5,967 bases of DNA from Promethearchaeota archaeon (GTDB lineage: Archaea; Asgardarchaeota; Lokiarchaeia; Sigynarchaeales; SOKP01): assembly GCA_014729315.1 (NCBI GenBank), contig WJKD01000879.1:1-5967 (forward strand). The letters are read 5' to 3'. The notes beneath the pieces are model-generated. The model was not told the DNA's origin. It ran no database searches and saw only the letters and a program-made list of their open reading frames with translations. Both the position numbers and the translations under genes were made by a program. Below, one piece after another: positions 1-5,685 of this stretch. Numbering within the stretch: the stretch's first letter is position 1; every line of letters begins with the position of its first letter.

Positions 1-49
1 ACAACGTCAAATAAAATAAGTTATGATAAAAAATTAACGAAATTTTTTC

Positions 50-79
50 TTGACATATTTTCATTTTTTAATTACATTT
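50..79 (+). promoter_or_regulatory. candidate sigma70-type promoter
   Basis: A perfect -35 hexamer TTGACA (50-55) is followed 18 bases later by TACATT (74-79), a 4/6 match to the -10 consensus. The surrounding sequence is very AT-rich, so chance matches are likely. If real, it would start a long leader for the genes at 305 and 802. Confidence 0.3.
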
Positions 80-130
80 ACTTTACTACCGAAACAGACA
101 TACTTTTCATTGAATTCATTTATCTTTCTG

Positions 131-136
131 TATAAT
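131..136 (+). promoter_or_regulatory. candidate -10 box
   Basis: A perfect TATAAT lies 169 bases upstream of the first start codon. The best upstream partner, TTGAAT (110-115), is only 15 bases away, which is short for a -35 element. It is an alternative to the promoter candidate at 50-79. Confidence 0.25.
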
Positions 137-304
137 ATTCATTTTGTAAGCAAACTCGGATCGCGAAACATCCGGGATCTTCCAACTAGTGTTCTTCTAA
201 AACGATAATTTTTATTGAGGTTACGGGATTTTTTTTCAGGTTGTGTGATGGTGTAATGCAGATATTAAGGCTAACTTTTTAGGCATAAATAAAGGATCAA
301 TATA

Positions 305-775
305 ATGGACGTTACAAGCATTTCTGCTGTGATTGCAAGTACTAATACTTTGCTTGATATAGCCAAAAGCATACGAAGCATAGCTAAGCAAACTGAACTT
401 CGTGAATATATCATTAAATTTCAAGACGAAATCACTATTTTGCAATCTCGCTTGCTTACGACACAACAAGAACAATCTCAACTGATTCAAATTAAAAACG
501 AAATCGAAAAAAAGTTGATAAAATATGAAAACTGGGAAAATACAAAGTCCCAATATGAACTTAAACAAATTGCTTCCGGTGTTTTCGTATATTCTACTAA
601 GGAAAATAAAAAGACTTCTGAGCCAATGCACTGGCTTTGTTGTAATTGTTTTGATGTTTACCATAGAAAATCTATTTTACAATTTTATGGTGTTGCCTGG
701 GGCGGTAACGATAATTATTATGGATGCACAGAATGCAAAAATAAAATTAGAATCCCAAAAGACATAAAACCATAG
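305..775 (+). CDS. coiled-coil protein with C-terminal zinc ribbon
   Basis: Predicted soluble protein of 156 residues with unknown function. The N-terminal half (about 1-75) is helical and probably coiled coil, rich in Q, E, K and I. The C-terminal part (about 85-150) contains two CxxC-type pairs, C112/C115 in HWLCCNCF and C141/C144 in GCTECK, spaced as in a zinc ribbon, so it probably binds one zinc. The segment ending in RKSILQ is, from memory, typical of a widespread family of accessory and prophage-associated hypothetical proteins; no search was run. The ATG at 305 is supported by AAAGGA (291-296) at a good distance. The next gene begins 26 bases after the stop, so the two are probably co-transcribed. 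A nucleic-acid or protein-binding role is possible but is only inference. Confidence 0.8.
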   Translation: MDVTSISAVIASTNTLLDIAKSIRSIAKQTELREYIIKFQDEITILQSRLLTTQQEQSQLIQIKNEIEKKLIKYENWENTKSQYELKQIASGVFVYSTKENKKTSEPMHWLCCNCFDVYHRKSILQFYGVAWGGNDNYYGCTECKNKIRIPKDIKP

Positions 776-801
776 AATCTTTAACTAACCTTCTTAAAAT
801 T

Positions 802-1407
802 ATGAACTATTATAAAATAATCATTTTACTATTTCTTGCTAATTTCAATCCAACATTCTCACAACAAAATGACTCTGTATTAATAAAAAATGATACTACT
901 TCTTTTGATACGCCCACATCATCTGAGTCAAATAATTCAATGACTACCAACAAAATAACAAAAGATGATAAGTCATTTTGGGAAAAACCAATATTAATGC
1001 CAATCATGTCATTGATTGCAGCCGTATTAGGTGCCGTTATTACCGGGCGTATGCAGCGAAAAACACTTCAGCAAGATTGGCTTTTAAGAAAAAGAACAGA
1101 ATTATTTTCCGAGTTTCTTATTATGCTCGATAATTGCTTTCTTGATTCACAAAAAAAGAAAAAAGAAAACAAACAAATGCCATTTGCCGGTGCAATGGAT
1201 GCATACAAACCATTTTTAACAAATTCAAAAGTTGTAAAATTATTACTATCTAAAGAGTATAAAGAATATTTTGAAAAATTGACAAAAGAAATCGTTAGCA
1301 TTAATATGAATTCAAATTTATCTAAAAAAGACTTTGATAAAATCAATGAAAATATTGATGACATAGCAATAATTTTTGAAATAAATTTGAAAGAACCAAA
1401 GCTATGA
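802..1407 (+). CDS. single-pass membrane protein, unknown function
   Basis: Hypothetical protein of 201 residues. Residues 1-20 form a hydrophobic N-terminal segment ending in TFSQQ, which could be a cleaved signal peptide. A Ser/Thr/Asn-rich linker follows (about 22-58), then a clear membrane segment at about 64-82 (PILMPIMSLIAAVLGAVITG). It is followed by a basic stretch (RMQRK, RKR) and a helical, lysine-rich C-terminal domain (about 88-200). The basic residues after the membrane segment suggest that the C-terminal domain is cytoplasmic. The start has no obvious Shine-Dalgarno site, only A/T-rich sequence before the ATG, and the gene may be translated after the upstream gene. Both genes belong to the first unit, which ends in repeat R1. 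I do not recognise the family. The AT richness and signal sequence look unlike the downstream methyltransferase, which fits acquisition by transfer. Confidence 0.7.
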   Translation: MNYYKIIILLFLANFNPTFSQQNDSVLIKNDTTSFDTPTSSESNNSMTTNKITKDDKSFWEKPILMPIMSLIAAVLGAVITGRMQRKTLQQDWLLRKRTELFSEFLIMLDNCFLDSQKKKKENKQMPFAGAMDAYKPFLTNSKVVKLLLSKEYKEYFEKLTKEIVSINMNSNLSKKDFDKINENIDDIAIIFEINLKEPKL

Positions 1408-1485
1408 TTGAATATAATATCCAATTAAGCCACCAATAACAGCACATACTGGAGTTATAATAGCATTTAACAAGCTATCAAGTTC
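1402..1485 (-). pseudogene. possible remnant of a small membrane protein
   Basis: On the minus strand, 27 sense codons run from 1485 to a TAG at 1404-1402 and encode a peptide ending in VIGGLIGYYIQS, with glycine spacing like a membrane helix. An in-frame TGA (1488-1486) lies just before it, and there is no ATG; a TTG start inside the stretch is conceivable. It converges on, and overlaps by a few bases, the end of the membrane-protein gene at 802-1407. It could be the decayed C-terminus of an older gene, a very small membrane peptide, or chance. Confidence 0.2.
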
Positions 1486-1540
1486 TCATGTATGCTAAAA
1501 ATGCCAATTATTATACACAAGCGATCACCTAATCAGGTAA

Positions 1541-1564
1541 AGGGCAGGCTTTTTCTGCTGCCCT
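1541..1564 (+). other. R1 leading hairpin
   Basis: AGGGCAG (1541-1547) and CTGCCCT (1558-1564) form a perfect 7-bp stem around a T-rich loop. It matches the position of the R4 hairpin. There is no T-tract after it, so it is not a typical intrinsic terminator. Confidence 0.6.
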
Positions 1565-1694
1565 CTCAACACTCCGTCAGTTGACAGACGGGTTCACACG
1601 GAAACGTGACCCTGTTTTTTCGTGGCACTTTGGCTAGAATATTTAGAAGTTAAACAGTCGGGCAATCCAACAAGGACTGCCTTTCGAAATGCTT

Positions 1695-1796
1695 GAGCCG
1701 TATGGTGGGTCGAAGATGCGCCATTTTTGGGGCGTAAAATTGTCACGTACGGTTCTGTGGGAGGAACCGGGGCGAAAGCTCCGTGACCTACCCGAT
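1695..1796 (+). ncRNA. R1 domain V/VI-like RNA with branch-point A
   Basis: This part of R1 keeps the features needed for group II splicing chemistry: an AGC at 1696-1698 in the catalytic-triad position of domain V, a GNRA-type tetraloop in domain VI, and a single bulged A (1790) seven bases from the presumed 3' end at 1796. The distal half of domain V carries about 27 extra bases, which could disrupt catalysis. Whether it still splices cannot be judged because no 5' half is visible nearby. Confidence 0.55.
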
Positions 1797-1864
1797 CCTA
1801 TCGTTAATTTATTTTTTGCTCATAAACTCATCATTAGTTTTCGCATCAAATTAAGGGGACTGCT

Positions 1865-2737
1865 ATGAAAAGTATCGCAACTATTAATTTTAAAGGAGGA
1901 GTAGGAAAAACTACAATTACTTGGCTTCTTGCAAAATACGTAGCTGAAGTAAAAAAGAAAAAAGTTTTAGTAGTTGATACAGATGCACAAATGAGTTTAA
2001 CTTTATCAATTCAGCTTCAAGAAACAGGATCTATGATTGGTGAGTTTGAAAATTGGTATGAAAATCATCACCTGAAAAAAGATAAAACTATTTTGAGTGC
2101 TCTTGAAAAATATGATAGCCTATCAGGTGGACATTTTGATTTTCCAATTAATTCCTCATTTATTTATCCGATGTCAGACAATTTATTCTTTGTGCCTTCT
2201 GTAGTAGACCTTTATTGGCTGGAATTAGAAGTATTTGACAAAGAAAAAGTAAAACATTTCATCAGAGCCTTACTAGGAAAAATGGAACATTCAAAAAAAT
2301 ATGATTTTGATTATGTGTTTTTTGATTGTCCACCGAATTTCACTGCTTTATCATATTCAGTATTAAGCTGTTCGAGTCTTATTCTAATTCCTGTCAATCC
2401 AGATGTATTTGCATCTCGTGGAATTGGTTTAATGGTTGATGGATTAAGATTTAGAATAGAACCATGGCCAAACCCTGATATCGCAATATTCATGAATAAA
2501 GCTAAAGAACGTGTAGGCAAGATAACGATCGAAACTCAGAGATTTTGGAATGAAGCTAAATATTCCTGTGAGCAAATTAGAGAAGAAGGTATTCCAATTA
2601 AATCTTGGGATAGCTTTATCCCTGATAGAGTTAATATTAAAAGAGCGATTCCAGGGAGATATTTTCCAGATGAATTTGAGTCGTACTTTTCGGAATTATG
2701 GATTAACGTAGAAAATAGTTTAAGGAAAAAACAATGA
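1865..2737 (+). CDS. ParA-like P-loop ATPase
   Basis: A 290-residue ATPase of the ParA/MinD (deviant Walker) family. The deviant Walker A motif KGGVGKTT is at residues 10-17, with signature lysine K10 and catalytic-type K15. The A' motif VVDTDAQ is at 36-42 and the Walker B-like segment VFFDCPP at 151-157. These proteins dimerise with ATP, often bind DNA nonspecifically, and move or position cargo with a partner protein. It lacks the N-terminal HTH domain of some plasmid ParA proteins, so autoregulation is not evident. The ATG is supported by AAGGGG (1853-1858). Its stop overlaps the start of the next gene (ATGA), so translation is probably coupled and that small protein may be its partner. 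No ParB-like gene is present in this window. A role in plasmid partition is possible, but a single-unit accessory or defence-related ATPase is equally plausible. Confidence 0.9.
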   Translation: MKSIATINFKGGVGKTTITWLLAKYVAEVKKKKVLVVDTDAQMSLTLSIQLQETGSMIGEFENWYENHHLKKDKTILSALEKYDSLSGGHFDFPINSSFIYPMSDNLFFVPSVVDLYWLELEVFDKEKVKHFIRALLGKMEHSKKYDFDYVFFDCPPNFTALSYSVLSCSSLILIPVNPDVFASRGIGLMVDGLRFRIEPWPNPDIAIFMNKAKERVGKITIETQRFWNEAKYSCEQIREEGIPIKSWDSFIPDRVNIKRAIPGRYFPDEFESYFSELWINVENSLRKKQ

Positions 2738-3111
2738 CTAAAATAGAAAAAATTAAGAGCAAGATTCAAAGGATTGAGAATTTGATTGATGATTTAAAGA
2801 AAGACATTGTTCAGTTAGAGCAAGATACGAAAGAAACTGAGAAGAACAAAACTAAAATCAAAAAAACTGAAGAAATCCCAAATTCCAAAATTCTTAAGGA
2901 AGTATATGATGATTTATATAAAAGCTTCATGAATCATGACAGCAAGGTAGTTGATGAGTTTATAAAGTCTAAAAATATGGAATATTTAAACGCCTTTTGC
3001 AAATCTAATAATATAATATTAGATTCCAAACAACGCTCAAAAGCTAAAATTTCTGAAGAGATTATTAAATATTTCATTCAGCGAAAAGCAATCACAAAAA
3101 AGTCTCTATAA
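2734..3111 (+). CDS. small coiled-coil protein coupled to ParA
   Basis: A 125-residue, lysine-rich protein. Residues 1-45 are a heptad-like coiled coil (MTKIEKIKSKIQRIENLIDD and onward). A linker follows, then a helical C-terminal region (about 52-120) whose segment from YLNAFCKSNN to EEIIKYFIQR loosely resembles a SAP-type DNA-binding fold; that resemblance is weak and untested. The start codon overlaps the ParA stop codon in ATGA, the classic sign of translational coupling. By analogy with two-gene partition modules it may be the adaptor or DNA-binding partner of the ATPase, but it shows no ParB, Arc/MetJ or HTH signature. The second structured repeat, R2, begins 26 bases after its stop. 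Confidence 0.75.
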   Translation: MTKIEKIKSKIQRIENLIDDLKKDIVQLEQDTKETEKNKTKIKKTEEIPNSKILKEVYDDLYKSFMNHDSKVVDEFIKSKNMEYLNAFCKSNNIILDSKQRSKAKISEEIIKYFIQRKAITKKSL

Positions 3112-3137
3112 CTTACAATCTACCAAAATTTGGGTAT

Positions 3138-3340
3138 AATCAGGTAAGGGCAGGTTTTTCTCCCTCGCTCTCCAGACTCCGTCGGCTGACGGACGGTTCC
3201 GTACAGGGCGGTTCACCAAGTTCATTATCCGTTGGGATAATGAAATGCAATCCAGAGTTCACAATGGAAATGAGCCTCTAAAACTGTCACGCGCGGTTCT
3301 GTGGGATGGAATCGAGAGAAAGTCCCGAGACATCATCAAT
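3138..3340 (+). repeat. R2: group II intron 3'-end-like repeat
   Basis: It begins with AATCAGGTAAGGGCAGG, identical to R4 over its first 26 bases, but the far side of the leading hairpin has decayed. A CCGTC-GGCT-GACGG hairpin (3179-3192) and a perfect 10-bp stem (3221-3230 with 3235-3244) follow. The domain V-like part is short, 28 bases (3272-3299), with GAGCC pairing to GGTTC and AGC at 3273-3275. Domain VI folds with GATG (3305-3308) pairing to CATC (3331-3334) and a possible bulged A at 3335, shifted by one relative to R1. The 3' end near 3340 is AT-rich and lacks the CCGAT seen in R1 and R3. The SIR2-like gene starts 28 bases downstream. Confidence 0.65.
3221..3244 (+). other. R2 perfect 10-bp stem-loop
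   Basis: TTCATTATCC (3221-3230) pairs perfectly with GGATAATGAA (3235-3244) around a four-base GTTG loop. The same position in R4 holds a different but equally perfect 10-bp stem, so the pairing rather than the sequence seems to be conserved. Confidence 0.75.
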
Positions 3341-3368
3341 ATTTTTAATAAAATGATACTGTGGTAGA

Positions 3369-4373
3369 ATGATAGAAAAATTTTCATATGTATTTATAAT
3401 TGGTGCTGGAGCAAATAAACCATATGGCTTTCCGTTAGGCGATGAACTGTATACTAAAATTCAGAATAATTATTTGAGTTATATAAATAGTTTTAAAAAT
3501 TCGGACAAGTCAGGCACCTCAGAAGCCTACCATAGAATGTTTCTTGCAAAAGCACAAGAATTCACTGAAGCTCTTAGTAGAACAAGTTCCGTATCGATTG
3601 ATAAATATCTTAATATAAATAATGAGTTTAAAATACAGGGAATTCACGCTATTACAGCTGAAGTATATAATTCTGAAATAAGTTCAAAATTACCTATTAA
3701 AAATAATCAAGTAGAAGGAGACTGGTATAATTATCTTTACAGAAAGCTTATTGATGGTTTAAACACAAAAGAAGATTTATTGCGCATCCACGAAAATAGG
3801 ATAGCTTTCATAACATTTAACTATGACCGTTCACTAGAACAATATTTATTCGAAAATACATATGGCTTGCTCAAACATGCTGGTATTTCACGAAAAGAAC
3901 TTATCCAATTATTTCAAAAAATACCATTTATACATGTCTATGGACAAATTGGATACTTACCTTGGCAAAGAGAAATACCTGATGAAGAATATTTTATGAT
4001 TAATAAAGAGCAAACAATAGTTGCATATGGCGATTCAAATTTTCAACCATTTAATGTAAGTATTCATGTGAATAGCCAATTGAACATAATGTATGATGAA
4101 AGAAAGGATAATCCAGATATTCATAAAGCCCACAGACTAATTTCAGAAGCAGATCGAGTGCTATTTTTAGGTTTTGGTTATGATGATCAGAATCTTAATA
4201 TTCTAAAATTACCTGAATTAGTAAAAGATAAACAAGTGTACGGTACGGCATATGAAGCTACAAATAATGAAATAGGAAATATTAAAATTAAACTCAATTT
4301 TAAAGATGTCAAGAGCAAATCAGAAATTTACAATTTTGATTGTTTAATGCTATTACGAGAGCATTTAATCTAA
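3369..4373 (+). CDS. SIR2-like putative defence NADase
   Basis: A 334-residue protein of the SIR2-like superfamily. Visible motifs are GAGANKPYGFPLGDEL (12-27, nucleotide-binding loop), SIDKYL (76-81, typical of bacterial SIR2-like defence proteins), FNYDR (150-154, with the likely NAD-contacting N151), IHVYG (188-192, with the likely catalytic H189), and LFLGFGYDDQNL (265-276). Related proteins in antiphage systems degrade NAD+ when triggered and stop infection by disabling the cell. This protein is a single SIR2-like domain with no obvious sensor domain, so it would need intrinsic sensing or a partner not encoded beside it. The ATG at 3369 has no strong Shine-Dalgarno site. It is the only gene in its unit, lying between R2 and R3. 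The family call is firm from the motifs; NADase activity and defence are inferred. Confidence 0.88.
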   Translation: MIEKFSYVFIIGAGANKPYGFPLGDELYTKIQNNYLSYINSFKNSDKSGTSEAYHRMFLAKAQEFTEALSRTSSVSIDKYLNINNEFKIQGIHAITAEVYNSEISSKLPIKNNQVEGDWYNYLYRKLIDGLNTKEDLLRIHENRIAFITFNYDRSLEQYLFENTYGLLKHAGISRKELIQLFQKIPFIHVYGQIGYLPWQREIPDEEYFMINKEQTIVAYGDSNFQPFNVSIHVNSQLNIMYDERKDNPDIHKAHRLISEADRVLFLGFGYDDQNLNILKLPELVKDKQVYGTAYEATNNEIGNIKIKLNFKDVKSKSEIYNFDCLMLLREHLI

Positions 4374-4410
4374 TTATTAATATAGTTTTCTTTTTTCCAT
4401 CATATAGATG

Positions 4411-4574
4411 CGTTGAGAGCGTGGGGCTCCGCACAGCGGTTCATCAGATTCATCTGCCTTGAAGATTGACGAATGAAAAGCAAACTAGAATTCACGAAAG
4501 GAAACGAGGCCGTAAAACTGTCATGCGCGGTTCCGTGTGGAGAATCGGGCAAAAGCCCTCGTGACCTAACCGAT
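4411..4574 (+). repeat. R3: 5'-truncated group II intron-like repeat
   Basis: R3 lacks the leading AATCAGG hairpin seen in the other copies and becomes recognisable at about 4411. The block GCGGTTCATCAGATTCATC (from 4436) matches R4, followed by an imperfect TTCAT/ATGAA stem. Domain V-like sequence (4506-4533, 28 bases) pairs GAG-CCG with CGGTTC if G4509 is bulged, so the catalytic-triad region is altered. Domain VI keeps GGGC-AAAA-GCCC (4547-4558), a probable bulged A4568, and a U-A pair below it (4538 with 4569) replacing a G-C pair of R1. It ends CCGAT at 4574. The Shine-Dalgarno site of the next gene starts only three bases later. Confidence 0.65.
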
Positions 4575-4577
4575 CAT

Positions 4578-4583
4578 AGAAGG
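4578..4583 (+). promoter_or_regulatory. ribosome binding site abutting R3
   Basis: AGAAGG, five bases before the ATG at 4589, fixes that start against the later in-frame ATGs at 4601 and 4610. It begins three bases after the presumed R3 3' end, so folding of R3 could influence initiation. Confidence 0.6.
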
Positions 4584-4588
4584 TTTTT

Positions 4589-5533
4589 ATGCTTGATCTT
4601 ATGAAAATAATGACAGTGGAAGAAGTAGCTGACTATCTTAGTGTTGGTGAATCTGTTGTCAGACAATTGATTAATAAAGGCGATATTCCTAGTTTCAATA
4701 TTGCTGGAGAACCACGTGTTCAATATGGATCTTTAATACGATGGTATCAAGCGCAGGCAAATATACGCTCACTCCAAATTTTAAAACAAGAACTCCAAAA
4801 TCCATCTTCTTGGCGTAAAGCTTTGGATGAAAATCCCGATTTTCGAGATCAGATTATTGAACAAAAACATCAACAAGGTACATTTGGTGAGTTATTAAAA
4901 AATGCTGCTTCATCCAATTATGAAAAAATAGGTCATAATTTAAAACCAATAAAAAATCCTGATATGGATTGGTACGTTAGACGAAGTCAATCTAAAAAGT
5001 TACATCCTCGATGTCCGTTTGCCTCTGTATATAAATGCCCAAGGTATTATTTGAGTCTTTCTTTATTGGGACAAGCAGGAAATAGTGAAATCCCCAAAAA
5101 ATTAGATAAAAAACTTTTAAAAATATGGAAAAAATCAGAGTTATGGCCAACTACTAAAGAGCAGCATACAGGTATTGTATTTATTAATAATAAACCAAAG
5201 CACTACAATAATTTTTGCCCGGAAGTAGCATATGAACGATTTAAAATATTTGCAATAAATATATATTCTTATTCAGATGAAATAGATATGGAGGTCGCTC
5301 ATAAGAGATTGTCTGAGGAAAGAGCTAATTCTTCAGATTGGCAATGGCAATGGTCTAACATCGAGCCTAAACATTATTCAGAATGTGCTTATTTTTCAAT
5401 TCTACTAAACGAAAAAAACCAAACTATCATACATGAGGATGTAATTGATATTAAGCCAAATTTTTTTGGAATAGGATTTAATTTTAATGCAATTTTAAGA
5501 AAGTTGAAACAACTACTTCAAAAAAACAAATAA
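4589..5533 (+). CDS. HTH-domain protein with cysteine-bearing C-terminal domain
   Basis: A 314-residue protein. Residues 6-54 form an excisionase/MerR-like helix-turn-helix (MTVEEVADYLSVGESVVRQL, then the wing-like NIAGEPRVQYGSLIRWYQ), as in the HTH_17 type. A helical linker (about 57-125) leads to a domain (about 127-295) with conserved-looking motifs: HPRCPFASVYKCPRYY (139-154), KSELWP (182-187), NFCPEVAYERF (208-218), DWQWQW (250-255) and KHYSECAYFS (261-270). C142, C150, C210 and C266 might bind a metal. From memory this C-terminal block occurs in other uncharacterised bacterial proteins, but I cannot name the family. The HTH suggests DNA binding, either as a regulator or to target an effector domain. 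It is too long for a simple excisionase. It is the only gene in its unit, between R3 and R4; R4 begins 15 bases after its stop. Confidence 0.82.
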   Translation: MLDLMKIMTVEEVADYLSVGESVVRQLINKGDIPSFNIAGEPRVQYGSLIRWYQAQANIRSLQILKQELQNPSSWRKALDENPDFRDQIIEQKHQQGTFGELLKNAASSNYEKIGHNLKPIKNPDMDWYVRRSQSKKLHPRCPFASVYKCPRYYLSLSLLGQAGNSEIPKKLDKKLLKIWKKSELWPTTKEQHTGIVFINNKPKHYNNFCPEVAYERFKIFAINIYSYSDEIDMEVAHKRLSEERANSSDWQWQWSNIEPKHYSECAYFSILLNEKNQTIIHEDVIDIKPNFFGIGFNFNAILRKLKQLLQKNK

Positions 5534-5557
5534 TACAATTTTGCGACTAATCAGGTA

Positions 5558-5580
5558 AGGGCAGGTTTTTCTCCTGCCCT
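5558..5580 (+). other. R4 leading hairpin
   Basis: AGGGCAGG (5558-5565) pairs perfectly with CCTGCCCT (5573-5580) around a 7-base loop of mostly T. It begins 24 bases after the stop of the HTH gene. The T run is in the loop, not after the stem, so it is not a standard intrinsic terminator, though it could protect mRNA 3' ends. Confidence 0.65.
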
Positions 5581-5631
5581 CCCTACACTCTGTCAGATGA
5601 CGGACGGCTCTGCACTGGGCGGTTCATCAGA

Positions 5632-5685
5632 TTCATCCGCCTTGAAGATTGGCGAAAAGGACCGCTTAATAGATTGGCGGATGAA
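5632..5685 (+). other. R4 10-bp stem with enlarged loop
   Basis: TTCATCCGCC (5632-5641) pairs with GGCGGATGAA (5676-5685). The loop of 34 bases is enlarged by an apparent 25-base duplication-type insertion bounded by AGATTGGCG copies; GGCG in the first copy offers an alternative, shorter pairing. It is the counterpart of the R2 stem at 3221-3244. Confidence 0.65.

Larger units (their letters stand above)
1..304. other. AT-rich leader without a supported gene
   Basis: I find no convincing gene in this stretch. Both strands are AT-rich and broken by stops, and the only minus-strand reading frame entering it is a shadow of the first gene. It holds two weak promoter candidates and a small inverted repeat, CGGAT (157-161) with ATCCG (170-174), which has no T-tract and so does not look like a terminator. 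A Shine-Dalgarno site AAAGGA (291-296) serves the gene at 305. No copy of the structured repeat found after each later unit is recognisable here, so the 5' boundary of the array is not marked by the same element. Confidence 0.5.
1531..1796 (+). repeat. R1: group II intron 3'-end-like repeat
   Basis: First and most divergent of four related structured repeats. It starts with AATCAGGTAA, then a perfect 7-bp hairpin (1541-1547 with 1558-1564) and a CCGTC/GACGG hairpin (1574-1578 with 1587-1591). A domain V-like helix follows: GAGCCGTA (1695-1702) pairs with TACGGTTC (1748-1755), but the distal part is enlarged so the whole hairpin is 61 bases instead of about 34. The domain VI-like hairpin is excellent: CGGGGC-GAAA-GCTCCG (1768-1783) is enclosed by GGGAGG (1759-1764) pairing around a bulged A at 1790. 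The sequence then ends CCCGAT (1791-1796), as expected for an intron 3' splice site. No intron 5' half or maturase is present. It separates the first two genes from the ParA pair. Confidence 0.7.

Noticed and set aside
157..174. An extra copy of the repeat upstream of the first gene
   Set aside because: Only a 5-bp inverted repeat is present; none of the AATCAGG, domain V or domain VI signatures can be aligned there.
236..664. A 142-codon minus-strand reading frame over the first gene
   Set aside because: It is antisense to a plus-strand gene with a ribosome site, coiled coil and zinc-ribbon cysteines; the hydrophobic peptide is a by-product of AT-rich codons.
5558..5580. Intrinsic transcription terminator
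   Set aside because: The stem is GC-rich but is followed by CCCTACAC rather than a T-tract; the T run is in the loop.
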